Source of the DNA: Saussurea involucrata
Taxonomy: Eukaryota; Streptophyta; Magnoliopsida; Asterales; Asteraceae
Length of the DNA stretch: 64,000 nucleotides
NCBI GenBank assembly: GCA_033807775.1
Contig: CM066321.1
Location: 234,600,350 to 234,664,349 of the forward strand
Direction of reading: 5' to 3'
The position numbers were made by a program, and so were the translations under genes. Under the pieces are notes generated by a model. That model made no database searches and was not told where the DNA came from. It was given only the letters and a program-made list of their open reading frames with translations. Shown here piece by piece: positions 1-8,919 of this stretch; the stretch's first letter is position 1, and every line of letters starts with the position of its first letter.

Positions 1-356
1 GGTCTTGGCTTCGCTGATATCCGCATTAGTTCATTAGTAGACTTGTCACTGGTTCTTTGGCTTGATCTTCGACTTCAGCGTAGAACATAGTTGACGTGAA
101 ACTTGTCTTCAGGGATCATAAGTAAACAACATATTTTATCAGCGATCATCAGTGAGGCTTGAACATACTCAGGGCTCACTCATGAACAGTATCGCTGAAT
201 GTATGAATCAAATAACGAGAGTTCCTATCAGCGGTACTGTAACAATCTTAGTACTTATCAGCGATAGTGAAACTCTAATACATATTGTCTACTTAAAATT
301 TTCACTAAGTGTTTCTCAAAGTGTCATTATCAAATCACTGAGGGTTTGGATCAACA
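1..356 (-). mobile_element. LTR fragment of Sirevirus family B (second, minus-oriented copy)
   Basis: Read on the minus strand this begins with TGTTGATCCAAACCCTCAG, the exact 5' terminus of the family B LTR (compare 859-1822 and 45263-46234), and runs off the left window edge. Its TG terminus ends precisely at 356, where it abuts the internal region of a plus-oriented family member. The simplest reading is that this is the outer end of the 5' LTR of a minus-oriented element inserted into that copy. Confidence 0.85.
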
Positions 357-357
357 A

Positions 358-583
358 GAATGCTTTCAACGCGTCTCTGAGCTATGCATTGCCCCTATCG
401 AACAGCTCAGAGATCTTGTCTATTGGTGCGGTTTCATAGATGATCTTCTCGGACACTTCATGAAGCCCCCTGATCTTTAAAGAAGAAAAGTGAAGAAGGG
501 ATCTTGGAGAAAAGGTCCCTGATTGGATGATCCCTACCACAAATACCCTTGATGAACTTCTCATTAAGGATGAACCTGATTAG
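358..583 (+). pseudogene. env-like protein, C-terminal remnant (family B)
   Basis: Translation in the frame of GAA TGC TTT CAA gives a peptide parallel to the C terminus of element B's env-like exon 2: FQRVSELCIAPIEQLRDLV here against FQRISELHITPIEQLRDLI there. After a stop near 475 and a frame change, the last stretch (VPDWMIPTT, LDELLIKDEP) is recognisable up to TAG at 581-583. The function of this domain is unknown. The N-terminal part was lost at the insertion junction at 356/357. Confidence 0.7.
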
Positions 584-845
584 CTGATAGGATTCCCTGT
601 AATTCTTCTATCTTTATCAGCTTGTAACTTTTTTACTTGTAATTATTATTTGTTGTACTTGTAATTTTTCCACTTCCCTTTGTAACTGATACGAAGTTTA
701 ATGAAAAATTTCAGCGAATGTACTTTACTCCATCAGTACTTAAAAAGATCCCCGAAAACAGTAAATGGGACAAATATTTTATGAGTCCTTTTTATCCTTA
801 TGTTTTCTTACTTAGCAATTTTCTTTTATTGATATGTCATAATCA

Positions 846-858
846 AATAGGGGGAGAT
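846..858 (+). other. polypurine tract (PPT), family B
   Basis: AATAGGGGGAGAT lies directly against the TG of the 3' LTR at 859. The same 13 bases flank the LTRs of element B (34191-34203 and 46235-46247, reverse complement), which identifies it as the plus-strand DNA primer site. Confidence 0.9.
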
Positions 859-1822
859 TGTTGATCCAAACCCTCAGTGATTTGATAATGACTCTGAGAA
901 ACACTTAGTGAAAATTGTAAGTAGACAATATGTATTAATGTTTTTTCATCAAAGAAAATATACTAAGTCTGTTAAGTATCGCTGATGAAAACAGACGCTT
1001 TAAATTTACATATTCAGCAAACACTGTTCATCAGTGAGCCCTGAGCATGTTCAGCCTCACTGATGATCGCTGATAGTTTAAGTTGTTTACTTATGATCCC
1101 TGAAGACAAGTTTCACGTCAACCATGTTCTACGCTGAAGTCGAAGATCAAGCCAAAGAACCAGCGACAAGTCTACTAATGAACTGATGCGGATATCAGCG
1201 AAGCCAAGACCTGTCCACTCAACGTGAAGTTTCAAGTAGAAGACTTCAACGAACGCTGAACTTTATCATTCGCTGATAAAGAATCATTCAGCGAACGCTG
1301 ATCATGAAGCCTCCTCTACAAGCAACTTTTGTCTTACCCCTTGCACGTCTCCGTACGATAATGTCAGAACGAACATCCCTTTTGTCCAGAATCGTACAAC
1401 CAACTCTGATTCTACATTGTTCATCATGCGACCACTAGGTTGTCTACTGAAGTCAAACCATGCAACCAACCAGAGGCTGCCACGTGTAAAGTTTTACTGA
1501 CATGCATTAAATACATGCAGTATATAAAGGAAACCCTAGTTCATCTCTTGAACAACTTCGGCCGTTCTTTATCTTTGCTGAATCTGTGTGTTAGAATATT
1601 ATCCTTAGTATTCTTAATTTCTCTCTATCTTATTTCTAGTGCAAGAAATCTTAGTGATTCTCATAGCTTGTTTAGATTAGGTTTATTCCTTAATCTTGTT
1701 CCGCAACAAGTTGTAAATTGTTTGATACATATCAATAAACAATTTAGAAAAGTAAAAATCGTGTATTTGTATTCAACCCCCCCCCCCTTCTACAAACTTG
1801 TATAACCCCTTTGGGACCAACA
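859..1822 (+). repeat. 3' LTR of family B Sirevirus (964 bp)
   Basis: Begins TGTTGATCC and ends GGGACCAACA, matching the LTR of element B. It carries many TCAGCGA/CGCTGA motifs arranged as short inverted pairs (for example around 1255-1305), a TATA box and, near the 3' end, an 11-base C run (1777-1787) followed by TTCTACAAAC. The C-rich stretch close to the LTR end is a described Sirevirus hallmark (integrase signal). Starts right after the PPT. Confidence 0.9.
1488..1530 (+). promoter_or_regulatory. LTR promoter: G-box plus TATA box
   Basis: CACGTG at 1491-1496 lies about 25 bases upstream of TATATAAAGG at 1521-1530. The same pair is present in the element B LTR (ACACGTGT at 45591-45598 and the TATA at about 45548-45557, minus strand), so spacing and order are conserved within the family. 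G-boxes are bound by bZIP/bHLH factors. Activity is inferred only. Confidence 0.6.
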
Positions 1823-2359
1823 GTATTCATTCATACCAATATCGATACCTTCATAAAACTCATTCAGTTCAACTTATCAATTCTTATTAAGACAAAATTT
1901 TAAAGGATGAACTCACCTTAGGTTAGCAATCGAACAGAAACTGCAATTTCAATTTACCCAGTGCTCCAAAATCAAACTTGCTCCTCACTGATTCCAAAAC
2001 CTGATAAATTCAAACCTTATTCATACTATAATCTTAATCAAATCAGATTGGTAAGGATCATCAATTCTTACCTGGTGAACTCTTCACAAATTCTTTCTGC
2101 CTCTAAACCGACTCCAATAATTGATTTGAGATCTTTTCTCAAATCACTTGCCGACTCATTCCTTAAGTATAAAATCAACTTTCATTAAATGACAGAATCA
2201 ACCTCCAAGTTTCAAGTTTCACAATTAACTTAAACTTTGGTTAATTACAAAATTCAACCCTTGAGTTTTACATTTACAAATAGTCCAAATCTTAGACTAA
2301 ATTACATTTCAACCCCACTCATATTAAAATATAATATAACTGAAATTCGAGGTGTTACA
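1823..2359 (-). repeat. Ty3-type LTR fragment
   Basis: The right edge reads, on the minus strand, TGTAACACCTCGAATTTCAG, a typical start of Ty3/gypsy-type plant LTRs. The other end is cut by the family B LTR at 1822. No coding potential was found; one 75-codon open frame has no recognisable motif. Assignment rests on the terminal motif alone. Confidence 0.4.
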
Positions 2360-3060
2360 CATTCACTATTCATGAAGAATAATACAATATTCATAGTGAA
2401 TAATAAAGTATTCGTAGTGAATAATAAAGTATTCATAGTGAATAATAAAGTATTCATAGTGAATAATACAACATTCAGGATGATTAATACACGAATTCAT
2501 CTATTATTCATCATGAATCGTGTATTATTCACCATGAATGTTGTATTATTCATGATGAACAATAAATGAATGACAGTGAAGGTGTGGGCACATCGCGCGC
2601 TCTTTTTGTTTCATGATTCATAGCCAAAATTTGGTTTTATTTATTATGAATATGTATGCACATCCCCGGGTGTCCACATTCAGTATGAATAACAAAGGTG
2701 AACGTTTATTCACTATTCATGATGAATAATATAACATTCGGGATGAATAAAACACGAATTCATGAATCGTGTATTACTCACCTTTAATGTTGTACTATTC
2801 ATCCTGAATGATATATTTATGATGAATAATACATGAATGACCTGTGAAAGTGTAGACACGTGACGCGCCCTCTTTTGTTCCCTGGTTCACAACCGAAACT
2901 CAATGGGTGATGGGTTACGGTGATGAATAATGTCTTACGACGTTGAAGAAAGTGTTGAAAAATATGATGTCGAGTTACGGACTCATGATGTCGAGGTGTG
3001 GAACACATTAGAACTTACATTAATATTCATTATGAATATAGAACATATATAACACTTAAT
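2360..3060. repeat. Degenerate ATTCATxxTGAAT hairpin repeat region
   Basis: About four copies of a 21 bp unit (AATAATAAAGTATTCATAGTG) lie at roughly 2395-2475, followed by alternating short palindromes such as ATTCATGATGAAT. The block at 2360-2640 is repeated in diverged form at 2695-2900, including a GC-rich tail (ACATCGCGCGC versus ACGTGACGCGCC). It looks like a duplicated foldback element. No gene. Confidence 0.6.
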
Positions 3061-3651
3061 GTAAAACACAGTTAAAACAAAAAAAACTATATCGAGATTG
3101 ATATCATATTGAAGAGCACGAAGTTCTCGTTTTTTTGATATAATTTGTTTGATTAAAATATTAGTAATTTTTAAGATAATTTATTTTTCAAATTTAAGGG
3201 GGCAAAATTTTTTAATTAAAAAAGAAAATAAAAAGTCAAATATGGTAGGCGTGAGATTGAAATTATCTTCCTTTTTTACGGCATCCAGAATGGTGAAGTT
3301 ATTGTGAAAGACTTGAAAAAAATAAAAATATATATAAAATGTGTTGGTCTCACCATAATATATTTTATGTATATTTTGCCTCTCACGTTCATTTTTTCAA
3401 AGACTTGAGGAACATCAAGTGTTTGATGAGTAAAGTCATTTTCAAGTCTTTGTCTCCAATGGTCAAGTCTTGTTCAAGCCTTGTTCAAGTCTTCTTCAAG
3501 CAACCATTGGAGATGCTCTTACCCTTAATCACCTTAATTAATAATTTCAATTAAAAACTCTATTTAATATGAGTCATTGGATCAATAGAGATGGAAGGGC
3601 CAAGATCCGTCCTCGTGTGCACAATTGAAAATGAGTTTTCATTTGAATATA
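3061..3651. other. AT-rich non-coding DNA with a possible MITE end
   Basis: No reading frame of interest. The stretch 3400-3526 contains repeated TCAAGTCTTG/CTTGTTCAAG motifs and ends in ATTGGAGATGCTCTTA. On the minus strand this is TAAGAGCATCTCCAAT, a terminal motif common in plant DNA transposons. No matching second terminus was found. Confidence 0.35.
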
Positions 3652-3886
3652 GGGTTAGGTTCACGTGAGACCAATCTGTTTTTTGGAGACCGTGAGACCA
3701 AAAAATAACACTGAAACTTCACAACGATTCATTGTGAAGGTACAGAAAACAGCGACCTTCACAACAAAAACACTGTGAAGGTTTAGCTACACAATACCTT
3801 CACAGTCTTTTGCTGTGAAGGTTTAGCGTTATTTTTGTGGTCTCACGGGTCTCACGAAAATAGTCTGGTCTCACATGATCTCAAGT
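3652..3886. mobile_element. MITE with about 100 bp imperfect terminal inverted repeats
   Basis: Left arm GGGTTAGGTTCACGTGAGACC pairs with the right arm reading TTGAGATCATGTGAGACCAG on the opposite strand. Further inward, GACCGTGAGACCA pairs with the GTGAGACC motifs and several TTCACAGTG/CACTGTGAAG motifs form an internal stem. No coding capacity. Flanked on the right by ATAC/TATA simple sequence. Confidence 0.65.
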
Positions 3887-3918
3887 ATATATATACATAC
3901 ATACATATATACATACAT

Positions 3919-3960
3919 ATATATAGGGTCCCACCTCATTGGTACTAACTGTGTTAACCA
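3919..3960 (+). repeat. Left arm of an inverted repeat that brackets element A
   Basis: CCACCTCATTGGTACTAACT (within 3931-3960) recurs in inverted orientation at 18754-18783, with two mismatches in 30 bases and with TATATATAG-like sequence outside both arms. Element A therefore inserted inside an older inverted-repeat element whose remaining interior is about 3961-4097 plus 17997-18753. Confidence 0.55.
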
Positions 3961-4102
3961 ACCACAACCGTAGATGCATCAGATCAATGACTATGATTAA
4001 TAATTTACTTTCATAATTGATTTGGTAAGTCACACACACTTTGAACTTTGTGCATATATGCATAGGGGTAATTTTGTCAAAACACACGAATCATAAACAA
4101 GG

Positions 4103-4378
4103 TGTTAGGGTCATTTATTGTTGATTTAAAGTTCAAGGGTTTAAATTGTAATTGTTTAATTTGAGCTTATTAGTGAACGGGCCGTGGGCTTGTTAACCAC
4201 GGGCCCGTTATATAAATAGTTTCCTTAGCCTTAGAAAATAGGCTAGTTGTTCATTTGCTTTCTATTCCTTATTGTAAATTCTCTCTGAAGGCTAATATAT
4301 GGATGACCAGTTGAAATCGTATACTTGATTGTTTAATCTTTTGATTTCTTTGTTCGTTGCACGGATCTGAGACTCTCA
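4103..4378 (+). repeat. 5' LTR of element A
   Basis: TGTTAGGGTCATT through GAGACTCTCA, 276 bp, matched by 17716-17991 with four substitutions (T/C, G/T, G/A and T/C). Contains an imperfect hairpin ACGGGCCGTGG/CCACGGGCCCGT around 4175-4208 and a TATA box just downstream. Unlike families B and C it lacks a poly-C tract near the end and is much shorter. Confidence 0.95.
4206..4220 (+). promoter_or_regulatory. TATA box of the element A 5' LTR
   Basis: TATAAATA at 4211-4218 sits directly downstream of the GGGCCCGT hairpin arm and about 160 bases before the LTR end, a usual place for an LTR promoter. The same box is at 17825-17832 in the 3' LTR. Confidence 0.55.
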
Positions 4379-4380
4379 AT

Positions 4381-4392
4381 TGGTATCAGAGC
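4381..4392 (+). other. Primer binding site, initiator tRNA-Met
   Basis: TGGTATCAGAGC lies two bases after the LTR CA terminus, complementary to the 3' end of plant tRNA-iMet, as in most Ty1/copia and Sirevirus elements. Confidence 0.95.
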
Positions 4393-4779
4393 AGACTGAC
4401 AGAATTGATTCAAAACCTTTTTATTGATTTCTGGTAAGTTTGACTTTTTCACGTCTGTGTTCTTGATTACACAGTCATATTTTGATTCGAGCAAAATTGA
4501 TCGATTTCGTTTATTGGGTGTTGTTAGCATCATTGTTTTGAGTGATTCTGCAAATTTTCAGAACCTAATTCGATCGTTTTAGTGGTTAATTAAGCAAATT
4601 AAGTTCAAAGTTTTTGGTTGTGTTCTTCACTAAAAATCAAATTTTTACCATCAAAACGTGTTCTTTTTGCTTCAAAATCGATTGGGTTAGTGTTATTTTT
4701 GTGGTTGGTAGTGTTTCTAATCTTTCAGGAACATCGTTGAGCAACCCTAATCAAGTTTCAATCGAGTTGAAAAAGTCAG

Positions 4780-5215
4780 CCGCTGTTTCCGGATAGAACT
4801 GTCGCGGTTTCCGGACAAGTCCTCACTGTCCGGACGTTTATGTTATTCCATCCGGGTACATCCAACCTTTCTGGGTAAGTCAAACATTCTGGGTAAGTCA
4901 CTGAAACCTTATTCTTTCCGGGTAAATTAGTTCCGGAAACCCAAAGTTCCCGGTAACCAATCATCCCGGACATTCCATCACCCGGTAAGTACTTTCGTCC
5001 GAAAACCCTTAACATCCGGTAAGTATCTTATCCGGACATATCATTTACCCGGTAACTCTTAGTTTATTTTCCTTATCCGGTAACTACTGTCTTCCGGTAA
5101 CCCTTGTGTTATCCGGAAATCTTAGGCCATCCGGACTCTTTGTGATATCCGGAAACTTCTGTCATCTTTGAACTGTTTTCACTTAATTATGATCCGGACA
5201 CTTCCAGATCAGATA
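4780..5215 (+). repeat. CCGG-box repeat array in the gag leader
   Basis: More than 15 boxes of the type TCCGGA, TCCGGTAA, CCCGGTAA or TCCGGAAAC occur in about 430 bp between PBS and gag. They fit the Sirevirus repeated motif with a symmetric CGG/CCG core, which is normally reported from LTRs. Four boxes read GGTAAGT (4874, 4892, 4984, 5018), a consensus 5' splice donor. Confidence 0.8.
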
Positions 5216-5381
5216 CCTCATACGGATTCCTATCCAGTGAGTTCAGCTTGTTGAAATCTTACCAGTTTCTAGTTCATATCTGTCGTAGAACCTGCGTTAG
5301 GATATCACTCTTAGTGCCTTGCGTTAGGTTTACACTTTGAATCAATCAACACATCTGACGATCACTCCGTTGCAACCAAAG

Positions 5382-6926
5382 ATGTCTTCGCGTGATGCTC
5401 TCGCAATCGGTACCGATTCCAAACCACCTTGCCTCTATCAAGGTGAGTACAGCCAGTGGCGCGACAGGTTCATGATCTTCATAGAGTCCAAGGACAACTA
5501 TACGTATATCAAGAGAGCTCTTGAAAATGCTCCAATTGCTTGTCCGACGAAGACCATAGCAGCAACTGAAAATGCTGAGGCTCGAACTGCGGACAAGACT
5601 GATGCCGACCTGACCGAAGATGAAAGAGGCATGATTGAAGGTGAAAAGCATGCAAAGAGATATCTAGTTCAAGCCCTCCCCAACACGATCTACACTGCCA
5701 TCGATAGTTACAAAGACACTGCAAAGGGCATGTGGGATCAAGTGGCCAGAATGATGTGTGGGAGCGATGTCGGAAATCAACTGAAGATAAACAACGCAAT
5801 AACCAAGTTCGATGGTTTCAAGCAGCGCACCGGCGAGTCTCTCACCCAGGCCTATGAGTGTTTTTTCTTACTTCTTAATGAACTGAACAAGAATAAGATC
5901 ACTCACTCAAACACGGAGAACGCGCTCAAATTTCTCAACAATCTGCTGCCAGAATGGAAGGTGTTTGCTTCTCATGTCAAGCACAACAACTTGATAGAGA
6001 ACATAGGCATCAATGAACTATATGAGACTCTTCTTCAAGACGAAGACGAAGTGAATGAACTTCTGAGCGAGAAGAAGACTGAATCAAAGTCGGTTGCTGA
6101 TCCTATTGCACTCATGTCCTCCAAGAAAGGGAAATCTTCGGGCCGTCATTCCACACGTGCTCAAAAGCACAACTCTTTTGAATCTGAAGACAAGGAAGAC
6201 AGTGATTCCAATGATGAAGTATCTGACTTCAAGAAAGCGATAGCTTTGCTCACTAAATCTTTCCAACAACAGAAATTCTATAAGAAGCCTTCGTCCAATA
6301 ATCAGCGCTACTCCACCTCCTCCAACAAGCGCCATGATCATCAGGACAAATATGAGGGAAAGAAGAAAGATGGTGAACAGGATAAGTCAGAGAAGAAGGA
6401 GAAGACGGAGAAAGTAGAAGGTAAGAAGAAAGATGAACCAGTGACCTGTTACAACTGCGGAAAGCTTGGTCATTTTGCTAAAGATTGTACGGCGCCTGTG
6501 GTAAAGAATTCTCACTACTACAAGGCAAAACTCGCATTGGGCGAGCAGAAGGAAGCTGGAGAAGCTCTACTTGTGGAAAACGACTACTGGTTGGGTCGTT
6601 CTGATGATGAAAGCGATATAGATGGTGCTAATGCTTTCATGGGATATCATTCTCCAGCCGATGAAGAGAAGACAAGTCAGGTATGTGAATCTTTCGAACA
6701 AGATTTCTTGAATAAAATGCAATCTCTTACCGAACAGGCAGATTCCTTTAAGGCCACCACTAAAGAACAAAAGCTTGAGATTAGATCACTAACCGAAAAG
6801 CTAGATGTTCAAATGAAAATAACTGAAAAACAAAAGTCTGAAAATGCTATGTTAAAGGAGAAATGCAAAATTCTTTCCATAGCACCTAAAGACTTAAGGG
6901 CCAAATTATCTGATCTTCAGTCTTAG
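5382..6926 (+). CDS. gag: Gag of element A (N-terminal part, up to UAG)
   Basis: Capsid/nucleocapsid precursor. The start is taken as ATG 5382 (MSSRDALAIGT); the frame is also open upstream to 5337 without an ATG. Residues about 15-235 form the copia-type gag core, including YLVQALPNTIYTAID, the segment LKFLNNLLPEW and LYETLLQDEDEV. Next comes a Ser/Lys-rich linker, then a CCHC knuckle CYNCGKLGHFAKDC (6447-6488) for RNA packaging, then a coiled coil (6690-6926). The frame ends at TAG 6924-6926 but continues in the same frame downstream, where the conserved GIGY-N-P segment lies. The TAG is therefore probably a CAG-to-TAG nonsense mutation rather than the natural end. Confidence 0.9.
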   Translation: MSSRDALAIGTDSKPPCLYQGEYSQWRDRFMIFIESKDNYTYIKRALENAPIACPTKTIAATENAEARTADKTDADLTEDERGMIEGEKHAKRYLVQALPNTIYTAIDSYKDTAKGMWDQVARMMCGSDVGNQLKINNAITKFDGFKQRTGESLTQAYECFFLLLNELNKNKITHSNTENALKFLNNLLPEWKVFASHVKHNNLIENIGINELYETLLQDEDEVNELLSEKKTESKSVADPIALMSSKKGKSSGRHSTRAQKHNSFESEDKEDSDSNDEVSDFKKAIALLTKSFQQQKFYKKPSSNNQRYSTSSNKRHDHQDKYEGKKKDGEQDKSEKKEKTEKVEGKKKDEPVTCYNCGKLGHFAKDCTAPVVKNSHYYKAKLALGEQKEAGEALLVENDYWLGRSDDESDIDGANAFMGYHSPADEEKTSQVCESFEQDFLNKMQSLTEQADSFKATTKEQKLEIRSLTEKLDVQMKITEKQKSENAMLKEKCKILSIAPKDLRAKLSDLQS

Positions 6927-8906
6927 TTTGCTCAGTGTTTGAATGAGAAAGAGGATATTGTTTATCAATGTTTCTCTCTTCAAATTCAGCACAAGGAGTT
7001 TGTTTCTAAAATTCTTGATCTTGAAACCAAACTCCACAAAAGGGGTCAAACTGATCAAACCATCTTTCTGAATAAACCCAAAGAGTTCACGTACTTTAAC
7101 AAAGAGTGGGGAATCGGATACGATAACCCACACTATTTGAAAAAGGGAAGATACCAAACTTCTACTTTGTATGATTTTAGTTGTTTTGGGTTAGATAAAA
7201 AGTATCCGGAATATGCTATTCAATGGACTGGTCCTCTAGAACCTGAAAAGGAAGAGGAAACCGAGGAATATAAACGCGCACACAAACGAGGAATACAACT
7301 TTCATTTTGTTATGAACCTTTGAATTATTCCTATCAAAAGAACAAAAAGTATCTCTCAAATAACTACTTCGACCCCTACAAGGTTGCTACGCCCAAGGAT
7401 TCCTCCAAAAAGGATGAGGACCAAGCACTCGCAACCAAGACTGAGACGGACGAGTTTAAACTCTATGTTCCCCCTCTCATCTTGGAAGTAAAGATTGTCG
7501 AGTTGGAGGAGTCGCTTGAGAAAGAAAGGTCTGTTTTTCAAAACGAGAAGAAAGCGCTAATTCAGGAACTTGAGACACTCAAATCTGAGAAAACCGAAGG
7601 TGTGACAAATGAAGAAAAGGAAACTCTTCAGTGTGAAATCAATAAGCTCTCATCTAAATTGTCTGAAATGACAAGAGAAACGATAAAAGAGCACATGAGA
7701 AATGGTCAACTCCAAGTGCAGCTTGACCTACTTCAAAATATAACGAAGATTTCACCTGAACTTTCCTCGAATTCATCTGACACATCCTCGTGTAAAGCCT
7801 TCATCGGAAATATCTCTTCGCAAGAAAGTAAAGTTTATCAAGATGAGTGTGTTAAAAGGAATTTAAACTCTAATTTTTCAAACGCTTCCGCACCGAATTC
7901 CTCAAAGCACACAACCGAAAGCACAGCGTGTTCCTCGCCTTCCTTGACCGATCCAAGTCCTGTAATTCCGGAAGTCGATTTTTCAGAATATATGAACTCT
8001 GAAGGCAATTCTGATGGAGAGTTTGAGTCGTTCCCTTTCGACAAACCTCTCCCGAGTCATACTGATTTTTTGTCTCCAGTAGTCAACCATCCGGTCAATT
8101 TTCTACAGGGTAGCTATTCTAAAACAAAGTCCCTAGCTGTGATCACGATTTCAAAATCAAAACCAACATCTAAACCTGTTTCTAAAAACCAATCAAAACC
8201 GAGGCAAAAGACCGAGCAATTGCCTACCACAGATACCGTTCCTTTAAAAGTCACTGACCGCTCTGTCCCTGTTGTTTCAGATAAAAATGGTCAAGTAAAA
8301 CAAGAAAAACCAAAGTGGCTAAACAAGGAACCTGTCAAGGATGCAGCATCAAAGTCTTTTCCTACTGCTTTTAATTCTAGAATAAACAAAGACAATTGTG
8401 TTTGGAATAATTGGAATCGTTTTGAAGTTTCTTTTCCGATTAAACTTAATTCAGTTCATCAATTGATTCAATTGCCGCGTGATTGTTTATGTTGTTCTAG
8501 ATGTGGTTGGAATGATTTTGATGAAATTAACTTAAATGATTGGTTTGGGTCATATCACATGTATAATCATAAACCCAAAAATAAACCCCGTAATAATAAA
8601 CAGAAATACTATAATCAACGGGGTTCCCAATCAGAGGTTAAACCACAGCGGGAGACCAAACCCACTCCTAGATGGGCTGCTCCTACTGAGGTTAAACCGG
8701 CACCAAAGAGGCAACCTGCTAAAAATCTTGTTCCTCCATAAGGTGTAAAACCTACACCAAGGAGGCAACCTGTGCCAAAACCAGTTTCCGCAAACGGTGT
8801 ACAATATACACCTAAGGGGAAAGCTGTGTCAAAGCAAGTTCCTCCGAGAGGTGCCAAACCTAACCCTCCAGGACCCAAACAAATTTGGGTACCTAAAATA
8901 CGTTAA
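6927..8906 (+). pseudogene. gag: Gag extension of element A (same frame as gag)
   Basis: Continues the gag frame after the TAG for 660 codons. Contents in order: coiled coil; the Sirevirus gag signature EWGIGYDNPHYLKKGR (about 7105-7150); a second coiled coil (7490-7740); a Ser/Pro-rich linker; a Cys-rich CLCCSRCGW patch (8487-8515); basic Pro-rich repeats; and finally GPKQIWVPK, the usual segment just before copia protease. A TAA at 8739-8741 reads VPP-stop-GVKP and is explained by CAA-to-TAA. The frame terminates at TAA 8904-8906, inside the candidate mini-intron. Structural or assembly role inferred from position. Confidence 0.75.
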
Positions 8907-8919
8907 CTCGATTTTGCAG
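8889..8919 (+). other. Candidate mini-intron / 3' splice site before protease (A)
   Basis: Starts GTACCT directly after the Trp codon of QIW, contains TTAAC (which includes the in-frame TAA), then CTCGATTTTGCAG. It is 31 nt, so removing it takes out the stop and shifts frame 0 into frame 1, exactly the frame of the downstream protease. The same module occurs at 42747-42782 (B) and 53606-53637 (C). 31 nt is shorter than normal plant introns, so the CAG may instead pair with a distant donor. Confidence 0.45.

Larger units (their letters stand above)
357..1822 (+). mobile_element. 3' part of a family B Sirevirus (plus strand)
   Basis: Contains, in order, the C-terminal end of the env-like gene, about 260 bp of 3' untranslated DNA, a polypurine tract and a complete 3' LTR. 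The remainder of the element lies beyond the window or was displaced by the insertion at 356. Sequence is closely related to element B (34034-46247) but not identical, so this is a separate insertion. Confidence 0.85.

Noticed and set aside
8889..8919. Simple nonsense mutation before protease
   Set aside because: Identical layout in three families makes a chance stop unlikely, though splicing itself is unproven.
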